64,000 nucleotides of DNA from Allantophomopsis cytisporea (taxonomy: Eukaryota; Ascomycota; Leotiomycetes; Phacidiales; Phacidiaceae). The notes below the pieces were generated by a model. It saw only the letters and a list, made by a program, of their open reading frames with translations, did not search any database and was not told where the DNA came from. Made by a program: the position numbers and the translations under genes. Below, piece by piece: positions 25,360 through 37,678 of this stretch. The stretch is taken from NCBI GenBank assembly GCA_024752435.1, contig CP103026.1, positions 1,178,001 through 1,242,000 on the forward strand. The letters run 5' to 3'. Position 1 is the first letter of the stretch; each line of letters begins with the position of its first letter.

Positions 25360-27855
25360 TCAACCCTTCTTCCCCTTCTTAGCCTTCCACTCCGCCCGGG
25401 CAACCTTCATGAGAAGCTCCTCATCCTTAACAGGGATCCAACTCGTAAGGACCTTCATAGCATTCTCAAAGTCCGAGTCGAGCAAGATATCGCGGGTGCC
25501 ATCAATGAGGGCAGCGGAAGTAGCGTGGAGAATATCAAGGCCGCCAGCAAATGGGCGATTGTCGGTGGGTGTGATGGCCGGGTCTGAATCGCCCAGGAGC
25601 ATGAAAACGTCCCAGACTCGCAGCTGTGCCGCGAATGGGATACTGTAATTGAAGAGCGTTAAGTACCAGCGGGTTCCGTAGGCTGTGGGGTCGATGCCGA
25701 GCTCAGTCTAGGGAGGAAATAGTCAGTAAGGTTGAGATTAGAACAGATGTAGAGCAGAGTGAGAAATTAGGTGCGAGAGACAGCGGAGAGTGAAAAGAGT
25801 GAGAACGTACGAGTTTATTCTTCACTTCAGCATCATGAATCCACCGCGTAGAGAACTCATCGAGTGCAGACATCAGGCCACCAAAGCCGGGGGAATATAA
25901 CTTATCAAGGCCTCGTAACTCCCACATGCGTACGAGCATGATAAAAGCACGTTCTTCGTCGAAATAGCAGAGGAGAGTAGCAGCGAGGGAAGCCATGCCC
26001 TGGACATAGCCAGTCTCCGGAAAGTACAAGGATAGGACGTGGAGGACACGGAAAAGGAGGCGTTGACCTCCGCGGTAGCGACGGCGAAACATGATGTGAC
26101 TGTTGATAGTGCGAGGGACGTCGATGTCAATCTGTACGTCATCAGAAGAGCTGCATTGCAAGAGCCTATGGAACTCCTCGACGATTTCCGAATCACTCTT
26201 GCTGCCTTCTTTGTTCTTTGCACTCTGGCTCAGGAAGGAAAACCAGGCCGTGGCGCGCCACCGGTCCGGAATGCCCTTCCACGTGCGGTCGATGACCTTG
26301 GAGGACTTGGCATCAAATTCAAAGGACATCCCCTCACCGTCCCGTCCATTGCGGACTAGCTTCGCCATTCTTCGCCACTTCTCAGTGCGCTCCCATTCCT
26401 TTCTTTTGATGTTCATGGCCATCTTACCACCATCCTCCTCCTCAGCTATGTCTTCGAGCCCAGGAGGTAGGGTAAGCATATCACCCGCCTCATCCATCCA
26501 TCTGCGATCCCGATTTCCAGGTAATCTATTCACGGCAGTACGCATGCCGGATCGGCTAGGACTTCGATATGTGGAAGCGCTACTGTTTGATCGGAGAGAC
26601 AGGCCAGTCGTTCTTCGACTTGGCGTCCGGCGTGGCCCCGTAGATACAATTGAACTGCGTTTCGAAAGAGCACGGCCAAGTGCAGTACGCCGCCTACGCG
26701 GTGCTTCGGAAGCGAGCTGGAGGACCTGATAATAATTAGCAATAGAATCTACCCATAAAAGAGTGGATCAAATACCGTGGAGACTCGATATGGCGGCCTG
26801 AGCCCGGGTTCGCCAGCCTTTATGGAGTTCTTGCGGCGCGTAGCAATAAAGCCATATCTATCAACATCCTTTCCATTTATGTCTTCCCAGTCTTCGATGC
26901 CGCCCGCGAGCTCATATTCCCTTTTGAATATGCTGTCCCGGCTGCTGCTTAATAGACTTGCTGGTCTGAAATGCAAGGAGTGATCCACTCCAAGATTCGT
27001 AGCACTGGTATGTGGTCGTCGTTCCTCCACGGTAGCTTCCTCTTCAACCAGGGTCTTCTCGCCCCCCGCCAACCACTTTCCATCCTGCCAATCCAGACCT
27101 TGTCCTGTCTCGTACATTGATCTGACCTTTTGCGACTCCTTTTCAATGTCCTCGGATAACGACATCGCAGAACTGGCCAGCATAGAGAAACTCGGCAGCC
27201 GTCGGCCGCCCGTCAATCTGGGTTGGGGACTCGTATTGATGACGGCAGATGGCATAGCCGATACCATCTGTTCCAGTTTCTTGCCACTCAACAATATGCT
27301 CCCCCGGTTAGAAAAGGACATGGCGTCTAAAAAATCGGTCGTAAGCAAACTGTCGTTTGGGATAGGTGTAGTGATAGTAGGGGAGAGATCGTCGTCATTT
27401 GTCGACTTTGAATTGCCCGCTGTTGTGGGAGTTTGTGGCAGAGCGTTCCCCACACTTTCAAGCTCCCTCTCTGCGTTCTCGTTGTCCGTCTCCCGTATCT
27501 GTGCGCTGGGCACGCTCCGAATTATGCCATCCTTTCCTTTCACGTCGAATACCTCCTCGCCGTTCTCACAGATGCTGCTGCTGACGGAGTTCTCTCGCGC
27601 TGTCGCAGAGGTCATCGGCGCGAGGCCCGAATCTCTCTTCATGGCATCGCTCTGCGCAGGACTTGTCGCTGGTCTCCTCAATGCCGGGTGGGTATCGCTC
27701 GGAGGAGCTCGCGGTGGTGAGATGGTCACCGGAATGGGGGGTTTGGCGGCTCTCATCTCTTCGTATCGCAATGATTTGAGCTGTTCATGACTTCGTGGAT
27801 GTGAGATGCCCACCATGGACCTCGTCCGTAAACTATTTGTTTTCTCATGCGCCAT
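25360..27855 (-). CDS. TBC-domain Rab GTPase-activating protein, three exons
   Basis: Exons on the minus strand: 27855-26776, 26725-25811 and 25707-25360, all phase 0, giving about 780 residues. The N-terminal half is Ser/Pro-rich and probably disordered. A basic, Ser/Arg-rich linker precedes the TBC domain, which begins at WKGIPDRWRATAW (about residue 509). The arginine-finger motif is IDIDVPR (about residue 560) and the glutamine-finger motif is YVQG (about residue 600), so the protein should be an active GAP for a Rab GTPase in vesicle traffic. The domain ends after the last intron with RWYLTLFNYSIPF...LRVWDVF. The C-terminus is Lys-rich. The start at 27855 was chosen because the frame upstream to 28023 is low complexity. 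Which Rab it acts on cannot be read from sequence. Confidence 0.92.
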
Positions 27856-28095
27856 TGTGCATGATCCCCATGCAAGCTCTCCACCGAACTGAAAGGAATG
27901 TGTGGGGTGAGTTTTTTTTTTTTTCCAAAGAGCGTGAGTGATTGTGGGTTGGGAAAGAGCGTGAGTTGTGACGATTGCGATTGCGATTGCGATTGTTGGA
28001 TGAGGTGAGAGCGAATAGAGCACAATGGTAGTTTTGGATGTAGTGTGGGTGGAGACGTTCGTGCGTCAGTGGGACGAGACTCTTTTGAGAAGGGA

Positions 28096-28168
28096 CAATG
28101 AATGAATGAATGAATGAATGTCTGTATGAATGTCTGTATGTCTGTATGTATGTATGTATGTATGTATA
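28096..28168. repeat. GAAT and GTAT tetranucleotide arrays
   Basis: Five GAAT-type units pass through TCTGTATG units into a GTAT run. They lie in the leader or promoter of the TBC gene. Confidence 0.88.
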
Positions 28169-28261
28169 TACCTATGTACCTATGCAAACGAGTTGCCGTT
28201 CATAAAGAACTGTGCGTCTATCGGCGCGCAATAAATGTCTTACTCGTAATGCGAAGGAGGT

Positions 28262-28400
28262 AAAGTGGAAGAGGAGGAAGTGGAAGAGGAGGAAGTGGAA
28301 GAGGAGGAGGAAGTGGAAGTGGAAGTGGAAGTGGAAGTGGAAGTGGAAGTGGAAGTGAAAGTGCGAGTGTGAGTGGGAGTGTGAGTGGGAAGGGAAAGAG
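28262..28400. repeat. GTGGAA hexamer array / purine tract
   Basis: About eight consecutive GTGGAA units are flanked by GGAGGAA and GTGAGTGG variants. It lies about 400 bases upstream of the TBC start and is pyrimidine-rich in the TBC transcription direction. Confidence 0.88.
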
Positions 28401-28737
28401 AGTGAGAGAAGGGCGAAATAGTAGAAATGGGGTGAGTTGTGTAATTTTCTGGTGATGTTGGTGTGTCACTGCTCTCTGCTGCTGCTTATGGTGTGGTGTG
28501 GTGTGGTGAGAGAATGAGTTCTGCTAGGCTCGGGGATGTCCTCGAGCCATTTTGGTGGTGGTAGTCGGTGAGTAGGGAGGGAGGGAGGAGTGATGGATGA
28601 GTGATGGATGAGTGATGGATGGTATTTGGTGACAGCTGGTGTCTACAATGGATTGTGTGTGTTACTTATGTAGAGATGTAGAGAGAGATGTGTCTCGGTA
28701 TGATTGGAGGGAGGAAGTCTTTTGTGTTTCCTCCTCT

Positions 28738-28768
28738 TCTCTTCTCTCTCTCTCTCTCTCTCTCTCTC
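28738..28768. repeat. CT dinucleotide microsatellite
   Basis: An almost uninterrupted CT run of about 30 bases. Confidence 0.9.
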
Positions 28769-29035
28769 AAATAGATGTTGTATTGTGAATAATGCAGTTG
28801 TAGAGAATCATATCCGAGTGAGTGTGTGAAGATACCGATACAATAAAGAATACAATCATCATCTACGCCGTCCCTGCGGATGGTCAAGTCAAGTAAGATG
28901 ATAATGTGAGATTGAGATGATGTGATGTCAATTACTCAGTGGATTGATTATTCCTAGAGCAATATGCTGATACCCAATACTTATCTGGTACGAAACACAG
29001 TACCAGGTATGGGCATCATGAATAATCGCAACAAC

Positions 29036-29072
29036 ATATTTATATATATTTATATATATTTATATATATATT
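29036..29072. repeat. TTTATATATA array
   Basis: Ten-base TTTATATATA units in tandem, three copies, intergenic. Confidence 0.88.
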
Positions 29073-29698
29073 CCAGTGCGGGGATCTTATTCATGTTGAC
29101 CTCATTCTAGTCTTCAGTCGTTGATGTATGACAACAGTCACTTACATGTACTTAATATTGTACAAGATCACACAATACATTGATTGGTATGTTAGCACAC
29201 CTTGCTCGACGCTGATAGAGTGTACAAGTACCGACCTACCTACCTATCCTCTCTCTCCCCTCTCCCCTCTCCCCTCTCATCTCTCCCCTCTCATCTCTCA
29301 TCTTCTCCTGCTTCCTTGCAAGGTTCATTGGGGGAAGTGGAGATGTGGATGTGGATTTTGGATTTTGGAGTTGAACTTGGCAACTACTCCACTCTGTAGT
29401 TGGATTAGGAATTCGAATGGTGCATAGCGGAGGTGGAGATCAAGGTCCGATCACACTTCCTACGCGTACCTGAGCGACGCCCTGCTTCTTTTTCTTTTGC
29501 CCGATGCGACGCAGTGCTATTCAGAATGGAGGGGGTGAAGAGCAGGGGAGGGGGAGGAGGAGATTTCAAGAAGAGTGAAGTAAGTCGGGTCAGAAGAATG
29601 CCGGGAAGATTCTACTTGGTGTGACTTGAAATGGATATGGGGTGAATGTTACATTGTATATGCATACAATACTTATTGTGCGTGTACATCATATTTAT

Positions 29699-29800
29699 AA
29701 TTATTATGATTATTCTGATTATTATTGTTATTCTTCTTCTTCTTCTTCTTCTGATTATTCTGATTATTATTCTGATTATTATGATTCTTCTGATTATTTC
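29699..29800. repeat. imperfect ATT/CTT/GATT trinucleotide array
   Basis: A hundred bases of TTA, TTC and TGATTA units; the central CTT run has seven copies. Open frames on both strands here are artefacts of the repeat. Confidence 0.85.
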
Positions 29801-30319
29801 TCTATCATGTTCTGTCGCATACTTTCCACAGTAACCAACCCATGCAAGATGTTTAAATATATCCATTACCCAGGAGCACTAAAGAGTATTAAGATTATTA
29901 TCATCACCAACGAACAACGCGCTCTCCTTCATCAGGAGGAGATACTGTGTAGATCCTCAACGCAACTCCTCATATTTCCTATTACCTTATCTTTTCCCTT
30001 CCTAATCCCCCCCCAGCACATGGAAGGACCCCGTTGAGGAGAATCATTGAGTGATGCGTATGTCATCATGTATGTGAATTGTCGTAAATTGAGATGAGAT
30101 ATGTAGCGGGCGGGCGCAAATTGCATGTTCAAGGGGAATGGGCTTAGTGTCACGGGCAGACCACGCACGACGGACTAGGGACCTGAAGCTAACATGACAT
30201 TACTGCGCAGTCAGTCCATACAAGCAGTCTACGGTACTACTGTACCTAGTAGATACATCAATCAATCCATACACCAGTCTACGATACTACCTACCAGGTA
30301 CATCAGTCCATACACCAAG

Positions 30320-30379
30320 TCTACTATGTCTACTATGTCTACTATGTCTACGATGTCTACTATGTCTACTATGTCTACT
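30320..30379. repeat. TCTACTATG nonamer array
   Basis: Six to seven tandem copies of a nine-base TCTACTATG unit, one with a single change. Nearby 'tacatcagtccatac' motifs at about 30,257-30,400 are also repeated, suggesting local duplication. Confidence 0.88.
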
Positions 30380-30985
30380 ACCTACATCAGTCCATCCATC
30401 TATCACCAATCTACACCAACTCCATACCAAGTTCGAACCCATCACTCCACCCTAAGAGGTAAATCAACATCCCGAATAGAAATTGTTCCAGAGCACGGGA
30501 CACCAGCAAGGGAATAGAAGCGACAGACAGTCCAGGTGAGTATCACTTCATACGAAGCCGAGACACTTTATGGAAATCCTCTGTACATAGTATATTGACC
30601 TTGTCATGATAGATTGGCTGATGATTAAGAGCATGTGAGTATGTGAGTAGTACATATGTGCGTACATGATGCAGAAACGAGAGACAAGAGAGGCATGTAT
30701 TTGTTTACTCTATTGTACTCCTCTCTATTCTCCGATATTGTGTTGTGCAATACTACTTACCGTATCATAAGATCCTGACACAGAATGACCACTTCAGACC
30801 TAGACAGACTTACCATTCTTATTCATTCATCCATCATGTATTCTACGTGGATCCATTTCACCGCTCAGACTCAACCCAACCATACAAAACACAATGATAG
30901 CAGGAAGAAGGAGAAAAAGAAGGGGAGAAAAGCCTCTATTACATCAGCTATCCCGAGGAAATACGAGTCTGGAAGCGGCCCACGT

Positions 30986-31103
30986 GAAAAAGAGCAAGGA
31001 AAAAGAAGAGGAAAAAAAGAAGAGGAAAAAAAGAAGAGGAAAAAAAGAAGAGGAAAAAAAAAAGAAGGAAAGAAAGGAAAAAAGAAGAAGAAAAGAAAAA
31101 CAC
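30986..31103. repeat. 14-base GAAGAGGAAAAAAA tandem repeat in a purine tract
   Basis: About four copies of a 14-base unit continue as a mixed A/G tract. The Lys/Glu-rich frame read through it is a repeat artefact. Confidence 0.88.
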
Positions 31104-31382
31104 TCCACACTCCTCACAACTAAAAACTAATCATGAAATTCTCTGCGTATCTGCAGGTACAACAAGAATGAGAATGCGCCCCAGCTTTCCTTTTCTTCCC
31201 ACCTTAGCGGCCACTACTGCGTAGACAAAGCAACGGCGGCAACCACCACGAGAACCAAGAAAATGGCTGGAGAGGACCGAAGAACACGGTCTGTGTGGTT
31301 GAGACGGGAGAGTAACTTTGATATTTAAGGATGAGTCTATTGGAGGGTAAAGATATACGGTCCAGCAGAGTAGAGTGTCTGT

Positions 31383-31432
31383 GTATATATATATATATAG
31401 GGCTAGGGATATATATATATCTCTCTCTCTCT
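31383..31432. repeat. TA and CT dinucleotide runs
   Basis: Two TA runs separated by GGGCTAGGG are followed by a CT run. Confidence 0.88.
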
Positions 31433-32985
31433 CCCTTGACTTGCCAAATATACATACATATAGTACATACAGTATATACATACGCACTGAGGATGCGGGT
31501 CGTGTGAAAACGCCGGTGCACACGCGAGGGATGGCGCGAACTGTTGGTGCTACTACACAGTAAGTACTATACCTTATTGCGCTGGGATTGCAAGGAACAG
31601 ATAGAATCAAGGTCAATGACTTTGTTATAGCACGTCTATCGTAGCAGTAGGTATCTTGCGCCTTGAGAGTACTGCGTATGACATTCTACATCGACAGAGT
31701 CTTTGCAATTATGTTCAATTAGTAGAAGGTTTCGTGTGCTCTTGATCTGTGTAGGAAGGTGAGTTATAAAATATAATTACCCGCATGCACGCAGTACACA
31801 TATATGAACATATTGTGTGCGCAGTACAACACAACAAACATGCTTACAGCGTAGAGTACACCACCACAATTCCCGAGTCTAGACCAACAACAAACACGAA
31901 AATCAAATAAACAATAAAGAAAAATGCTCCGCCTCACATTCATCCATCCTCACTCTACGCAGTACGCAGTGCGTATCCCAGATTATGCAACCAAATCCGA
32001 AAGCAAAAAAACAAAAACAAAAACAACAACAACAATCGAAACCTTACTCACTTAGCACCCCCAAAAGTCACTTCACGCGCGCAAAACCCAAGCCACAGGA
32101 CACAAAGCAGAGGCTATAGAGCTGAGGCATGCACGCTAGATGGGCATTACGCGCAACCAAAAGCCATCACCATCGATGACCTGACATCCGATGCGATCCG
32201 ATCCTACATGGGTAAAGCACCAGAGCGGAAGAGAGGAAGAGAGGAAGAGGGGTCCGTCGGTATTGTGCGGGACCGAGTATACAGCAGCTACAGTAGTACG
32301 ATTCAAAATCCCCAAGCGCGACATTCCTCATGGAAAGAGCATTGGAAGACTTGGATTCCAGATGCGCTAGTTTGAGGCAGAGATCTGTTCGAGAGCGGGG
32401 ATGGAGATGGGGGGAAGTGGGGAGAGGGCAGCGTGAGATCATTGTGCATTCATACTGAGAGGAGAGCAGCTGATTATCCGGACGGGATATGAGTAGATCT
32501 TCACCATTGATAACACTCAAAAAAGTCACAACACTCAAAAAACCGAGCAGGATAAGCCGCAATACTAGAATTCAAATCGGTAACCTTCCCTCCCTCTAAG
32601 CACGCTCCTCCCATAACGCCTAGCTGCATGCTAGACTACTCTTAACGCCCCCGGATTTTGTACGCCTCAGAAGTCCTCCGCCCAAAAGGGATCCTCAACC
32701 ACATCGTGTTGCGGACCCGGAATGTGAAGACTTACACGGCTCCATGAGTGAGGAGGCGAGGGCAGTAAATCCACAGACTTCGATTTCTTCAAAGCGTGCA
32801 ACAAAGAAATACCACGCGTATCAGTGCGTCAAGCAAGCAAAGCAGAGAGATCAAAGCAACGCAAGACGACTAAGATTGGGTTTGATTCTAGTTTCCCCGT
32901 CCCAGCGGGATCACTGCCTCTTCATTATTGATGCCCCTGTTCTCTTCCTTCACTTCGAACCCCCCCTCTTCTTAACATCTTCCCA

Positions 32986-35854
32986 TCAACCCTCCTCATT
33001 CTCCCAGTCGCGATCTGCATACGTCAATCCAGAGCGGCCGCCGGAGAGATCGAGTTTGAGCAGGAACTCTGGCGGCACCGTGGGAATGTACTTCCGCTCA
33101 CGCTCACGGTTGAGGCCACCAAAGCCAGCGCCGTAGCTGACGAGCATGTCAGTACTGGTGGGCAGGGAGAATGGAAGCATGAAAGCGGGGTCGAGTAGTA
33201 GGTGCTCTGGAGCATCGTCATCTTCTTCAGGGACCTCGTCCGGCGGAAGCGGCGTAAGGGTGTTGGGAATGACGGGTTTCAGGCTCACCGCTGGCGAGAC
33301 TGGTGTGGATACGTCGTCGTTCCCTACCGTGGGCGTGGAGGGAGTGGTGTTGGCTCCACCTCTTGATTGTGCATTGGCCGTTCGTGCTCTCTCCTTCCTC
33401 AGTTGAGCTTCTTTTTGTAGATTAACCAGATAGGCCATTGCACTCTTGGGCAATCCCTTCTCGCCCACCTCTGCTCGATAATGCTTCACCGCATGAATCA
33501 TTTGTTGTGGGGTCAATCGGGTCAGTTGTTGAACCGTGCCTATCAATGCTTCAAAATCATCCGGCCCAATTGAAGAGAAGCACTGTAGCCATTGAAGCAA
33601 CTGAATGATTGGTGCAAGATGTCGTCGAGCAGCATCCATTGTAGTCTCCCCAGTAGATTGCATTGATCCATTTTCATAATGCTCGGGTTGTCGATTGTTG
33701 GCACGAGCCCAATCTTCAAGAATCGAAATGTTCATTCTTATTTGCATGGCTTTTGTCCGAGCCAGATATTTTCGATTTGACATGATACGGTTGAAGAGCT
33801 CAGCACCAAGCCAGTATAATAGTTGAGCAAGAACTTGAGCTGTGATAACGGAATGGATATCATAAAGATCAAGAACGAATAACGTTGATGAAAGTAATGA
33901 GGTAACATTGCGTGGAGCCGGTTTTGCTCGTGCTTTGGGAGATGGTGGTCGAAATCGTTTCTCCACCGGTTCTTCCTTGACCGTAGTCTTCTTCTTGAAG
34001 AGCTTCCACTCATGTTGGAACGTGATATCCTCAAACCCAGGGATGGTTTCGTGCTCCAGCATGGCAGAATCGAGAACCTTGTCCATTCTGCGTTCGGCAT
34101 CACGAATAATCAGGATGAATATCTCATTGATTAGCTCTGCAAGCTTCACTTGAAACTCTTGTGTCGAGCCAGAAAGGCCAGCATCTTTCCGAAGATAATG
34201 CAAAAGTAGAGTAGCATTGGAAATCCAAAATGCCAATATAGTCATGTCCCATTGATGTTTTTCTACGACATCATTAATCTTATCCATGGATGAATTAAGG
34301 AGATTGCCTAGGAGGTCCGGACTTGCGTGATAGTGTGCATAGCGTGCACTTAAGAATATCATGTTCGCGGGCACAGGCTTTTGTGAAGGAGATCGCTGTG
34401 GAGTCATGTTTGTGATAATGATATCAAGGATTCGATCAAGTTCGTTCTCCTGGAACACAAACATTTGATCATGCAGACACCTGCTCCAGTCGAATTCTTG
34501 TATATCTTCTTCAAGCTCCTCGGGAGACTACATGTGTTAGCAATACAGTCACACAGGATTTCAAGGCAATCATACCTCTGGCTGATCATCCATCCCTACG
34601 TTCCCTAGATCGACTTCAAGATCTCTCGCACTTTCCATCATCATACGACGTCTCATCTCATTTTCTGCCATCTCCTCCTCAAATCTATCCTGCGAGAACC
34701 CTTCGTTGTAGAAATCATCCGTAACACCAACATTGCCGATATGGTATCCACTGTCGTGCAAATAATCGGAAATCTCAGAATCAGGGGCTACAAAGTCAAA
34801 CGCTGTGCGCCCAGACGATGATTTCACTTCTGGTGATGCGCCATGATCCAGCAGGGCCTTCGCAATATTTTTGTGTCTATTCGTCATCGCCCACATCAAT
34901 GCACTCCACGAGTTTCTGTCCTGTTTGTCGACACTTGCACCAGCATCAAGAAGAGCTGTCACAACAGCCTCATGACCCTAGGAACTAGTCAGCAATGCTT
35001 CGATTTGACCCGATATGGTTTTCACCTACAAAGCAACTGGCATATATCAAAGGACTTGTTCCCTCCTCGTCCGAGGCATTCAGATCAACGTATGTTTTGG
35101 CCCTGCCTTCCAAAATCGACCTTATTCTTTCCACATCGCCGTTGCTAGCAGCCATATTCAGCGCCTTCTGTAGTAAATCCTTCTTCTCCCTATCCGACAG
35201 CTTTGCATTCTCCGCAATCTCGTCCACATCATCATCTTCAGACACCTGCCTATGCGCAGCTTGCGCGGCTAACATTTCCATTAACCGGCTGTCGCTCTCC
35301 CCCAACTTCTGTGTCGTAAGATCGTCATCGTAGTCTGGTTCATCAAGCGAGAGGCTGCTGAATTGGAGTGGTTTGGCCACGACTGGCGTCGTAAGGAATT
35401 GTGATTGTCCTGCCCTCAGTCAATATGGAACTGGGCAACGATGTCTGAAAGCCTACCTTGCCACGCATCGTACATTTCCGTCTCCGGGGTGTAGTGGTGT
35501 GGAACACTCTTGCGATCATCTAAAGACCTTGGCAGGTCATCAGGCAATGCGCGAGGGCGCTGTGGTACTTCATCCTCCCCGAAGCCATTGCTTTCCACGT
35601 CGTTTTGGTCGCCAATGTCCATCGCCTCTTCGATCGGACCGCCTGCAATTTTCAAGTCATGCAAAGCCGGTCCAAATTGTCAAGAGCTCAATATGTGGAC
35701 TTTGAGGCGTATTGCAGTAAATATATGGAGGCAGATTCGGCGTATCTGAGCGAGATGTTCGTGTCGAGTTGTACTTAGGTACATCATAAATCCGCCCTCG
35801 GTGACGATTGTAGCTACCGTGACCATTCGGCGGCACCGTGGCCCGTGCATCCAT
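32986..35854 (-). CDS. ankyrin-repeat and DIL (dilute) domain protein, five exons
   Basis: Minus-strand exons: 35854-about 35701, 35642-35457, 35409-35030, 34977-34576 and 34527-32986, giving about 887 residues. The order is a disordered N-terminus, an acidic segment, ankyrin repeats around residues 200-310 (LLDAGASVDKQDRNSWSALM, then AKALLDHGASPE), and a large helical DIL domain like the cargo-binding tail of class V myosins. The C-terminus is Pro/Ser-rich and acidic and contains TYADRDWENEEG. This matches the fungal ankyrin+DIL family; the role is probably membrane traffic or polarity, but the precise function is not established. The four later exons join cleanly. The first intron is doubtful: the best in-frame donor is GTCCAC at 35700; an alternative GTAGCT donor further upstream would shorten the N-terminus by about 33 residues. 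Confidence 0.9.
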
Positions 35855-37678
35855 AGTTCGAAATCAAAGGGTGAGGGGGATTCGAATTCATGCAATTTCA
35901 GAACTTTCTATTCTATTTTATAAAATTGAGAACACTCAAGTCGTCATATAATAGTTTGTTTCAGGAAGATAATATAAAGATTTTACCCAAAGCTCTTATC
36001 TGTTCCACCACGTTATGACAAGAGGCTATTCCCCCTTAACTGAAATACTTAACTACTCAACTCTTACATTGAAAACGAGCAGGTTAATATATGAGAGAAT
36101 TAATATTTTAGAGGTATATACTATTCATAATCATTCTATGATCATTTTTAGAATATTAAGACAAATAATAGTCTGATTGGTATGTTCTTCTCTGTACTTC
36201 AGAAATCTATACTTCTAAGCTCAAGAAATCATTTATAGGAAACAAGTCTAGAAGATAATGTTATACGTACTAATATAGGTCTTATTATTCTTACAAGGAG
36301 AAACAAAGATTGTAGTAACACTTTTGCATTCCATTATGTTAGGTATCTAACAAGTTTTATATATGACTGCGAAGAAGGACGGAAACTATTTGCTTTTCAA
36401 ATGGTCTACAAGGAGTAGCTGTGCTATGTGCCACCGGTACACTACACCCCACCACCAAGGAGGGGCAATTTGATCGTGGGGAGAAAGCCTTATGATTGAG
36501 GCGCACTTTATGGGGAGTCCTTGAGGTGGACTCCATGCGACGACAGCCTTATTCTGCCATATCGACCATTCGCTCTTGGAACAAGCACAGATAAATTGGG
36601 GTATACATGGTGCTTCTATGCTCTTGGGTTCGTTCGTTTCTTAGAGCGCTGTGTCGGACGGCGAAGTTTACTTCGAGCTTCTAGTTCTCCTACGTTAAAA
36701 TAGACTTGTTATCACGCCCCACCATTGACGATCATATATTCACGCTTATACACCGTAACGATTGACTTGGGTTCGACCATTAGTTCTGCTGGTGACCTAT
36801 CGTCATACAGCAGTTTGTATTCTTTCCTATCAAAGTTATGTGTGTTTAGATCCAAGATAAACACATTGTAGTGTATCAGAAATAATACGAGTAAGTTGAT
36901 GGCAAGGATGCTGTAAAAATGTATAGTGTCTGGTCAAGTGAACCGATTCAAGTAATAGGTCCTATAGTGACTTATGTTGATAGGTGTCTTAATGGACATG
37001 AATAAAAGATTGCGGAAAGACATGAGTCGATTCACTTGGCCAGAGAATGTAGTTCAATTCATTTTGTCACTGCACATTTCTCGTCCACCTCAAACTTATC
37101 ACTACTATATGAAATTATGGATTTCATATCGTACTTGCACTGCATTGTTCAGTAACGTTCTTTGTGACGTATTATTTGTACAGTCTGTGTTACATATATC
37201 TCTCAACGGTTTGATTGGTAAAATTATGCCTCTCTCCTGATACTAAGTTGTTCGTGAGGACCATAAGCAACAACGAGAGAGGACGCAGAATTTCAATAGT
37301 AAGAATAAATCATCCCAACTCAACTAAGACTCATGGAAGGATGATCAGACGGTTCGTTGAGTGTGCCCTGTTTGATGTGCTTCGGAGCGGCACCTGCGAC
37401 GCTTCACCCTGGTATCGTGGGGCTGAAACAGTGTCCTCGACCTCCGAAGTGTCAAGCAAGACACAACAGTCCTTGATACCGTATACCACCATTGCTTTAA
37501 GATCTCTAGAATGCCATCATCCAAATTTCGATAGATTTATCTCTTGTCATTTGTTATTTTACATGCTGGTCGAACCGTTCGCTTTCTTATTCACGATCAG
37601 CTGGGCTGCTCTTTTCAAAAACATTCATTAACCAATTGAATATTTATATCATACTGTCATATTAAAAATCCAGCCAGC
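35855..37678. other. AT-rich island, no gene seen
   Basis: From about 35,890 to 36,350 and again near 36,830-37,200 the sequence is clearly AT-richer than the flanking genes, with many TA steps and no coding signal. It may be an eroded repeat. A string TGTTATCACGCCCC at about 36,707 resembles the start of a fungal LTR, but no matching end was found. The last 100 bases are the promoter of the secreted protein gene. Confidence 0.5.

Larger units (their letters stand above)
27856..32985. other. microsatellite-rich intergenic region
   Basis: Upstream region of the TBC gene, with no secure gene. The first 600 bases are strongly purine-rich on the plus strand, hence CT-rich toward the TBC gene. 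The rest is dense in simple repeats, listed separately. One minus-strand frame (32562-32167) starts with a signal-peptide-like segment and is discussed in the findings. Confidence 0.5.

Noticed and set aside
30420..30445. GGGTTCGAACTT on the minus strand as a tRNA B box
   Set aside because: No A box or acceptor stem is present; the match is short and sits among local repeats.
30785..31130. Lys/Glu-rich open frames on the plus strand
   Set aside because: They are translations of a 14-base purine repeat and have no natural protein composition.
36705..36725. TGTTATCACGCCCC as the start of a Gypsy-type LTR
   Set aside because: No matching 3' end, primer-binding site, duplicate LTR or coding remnant was found nearby.
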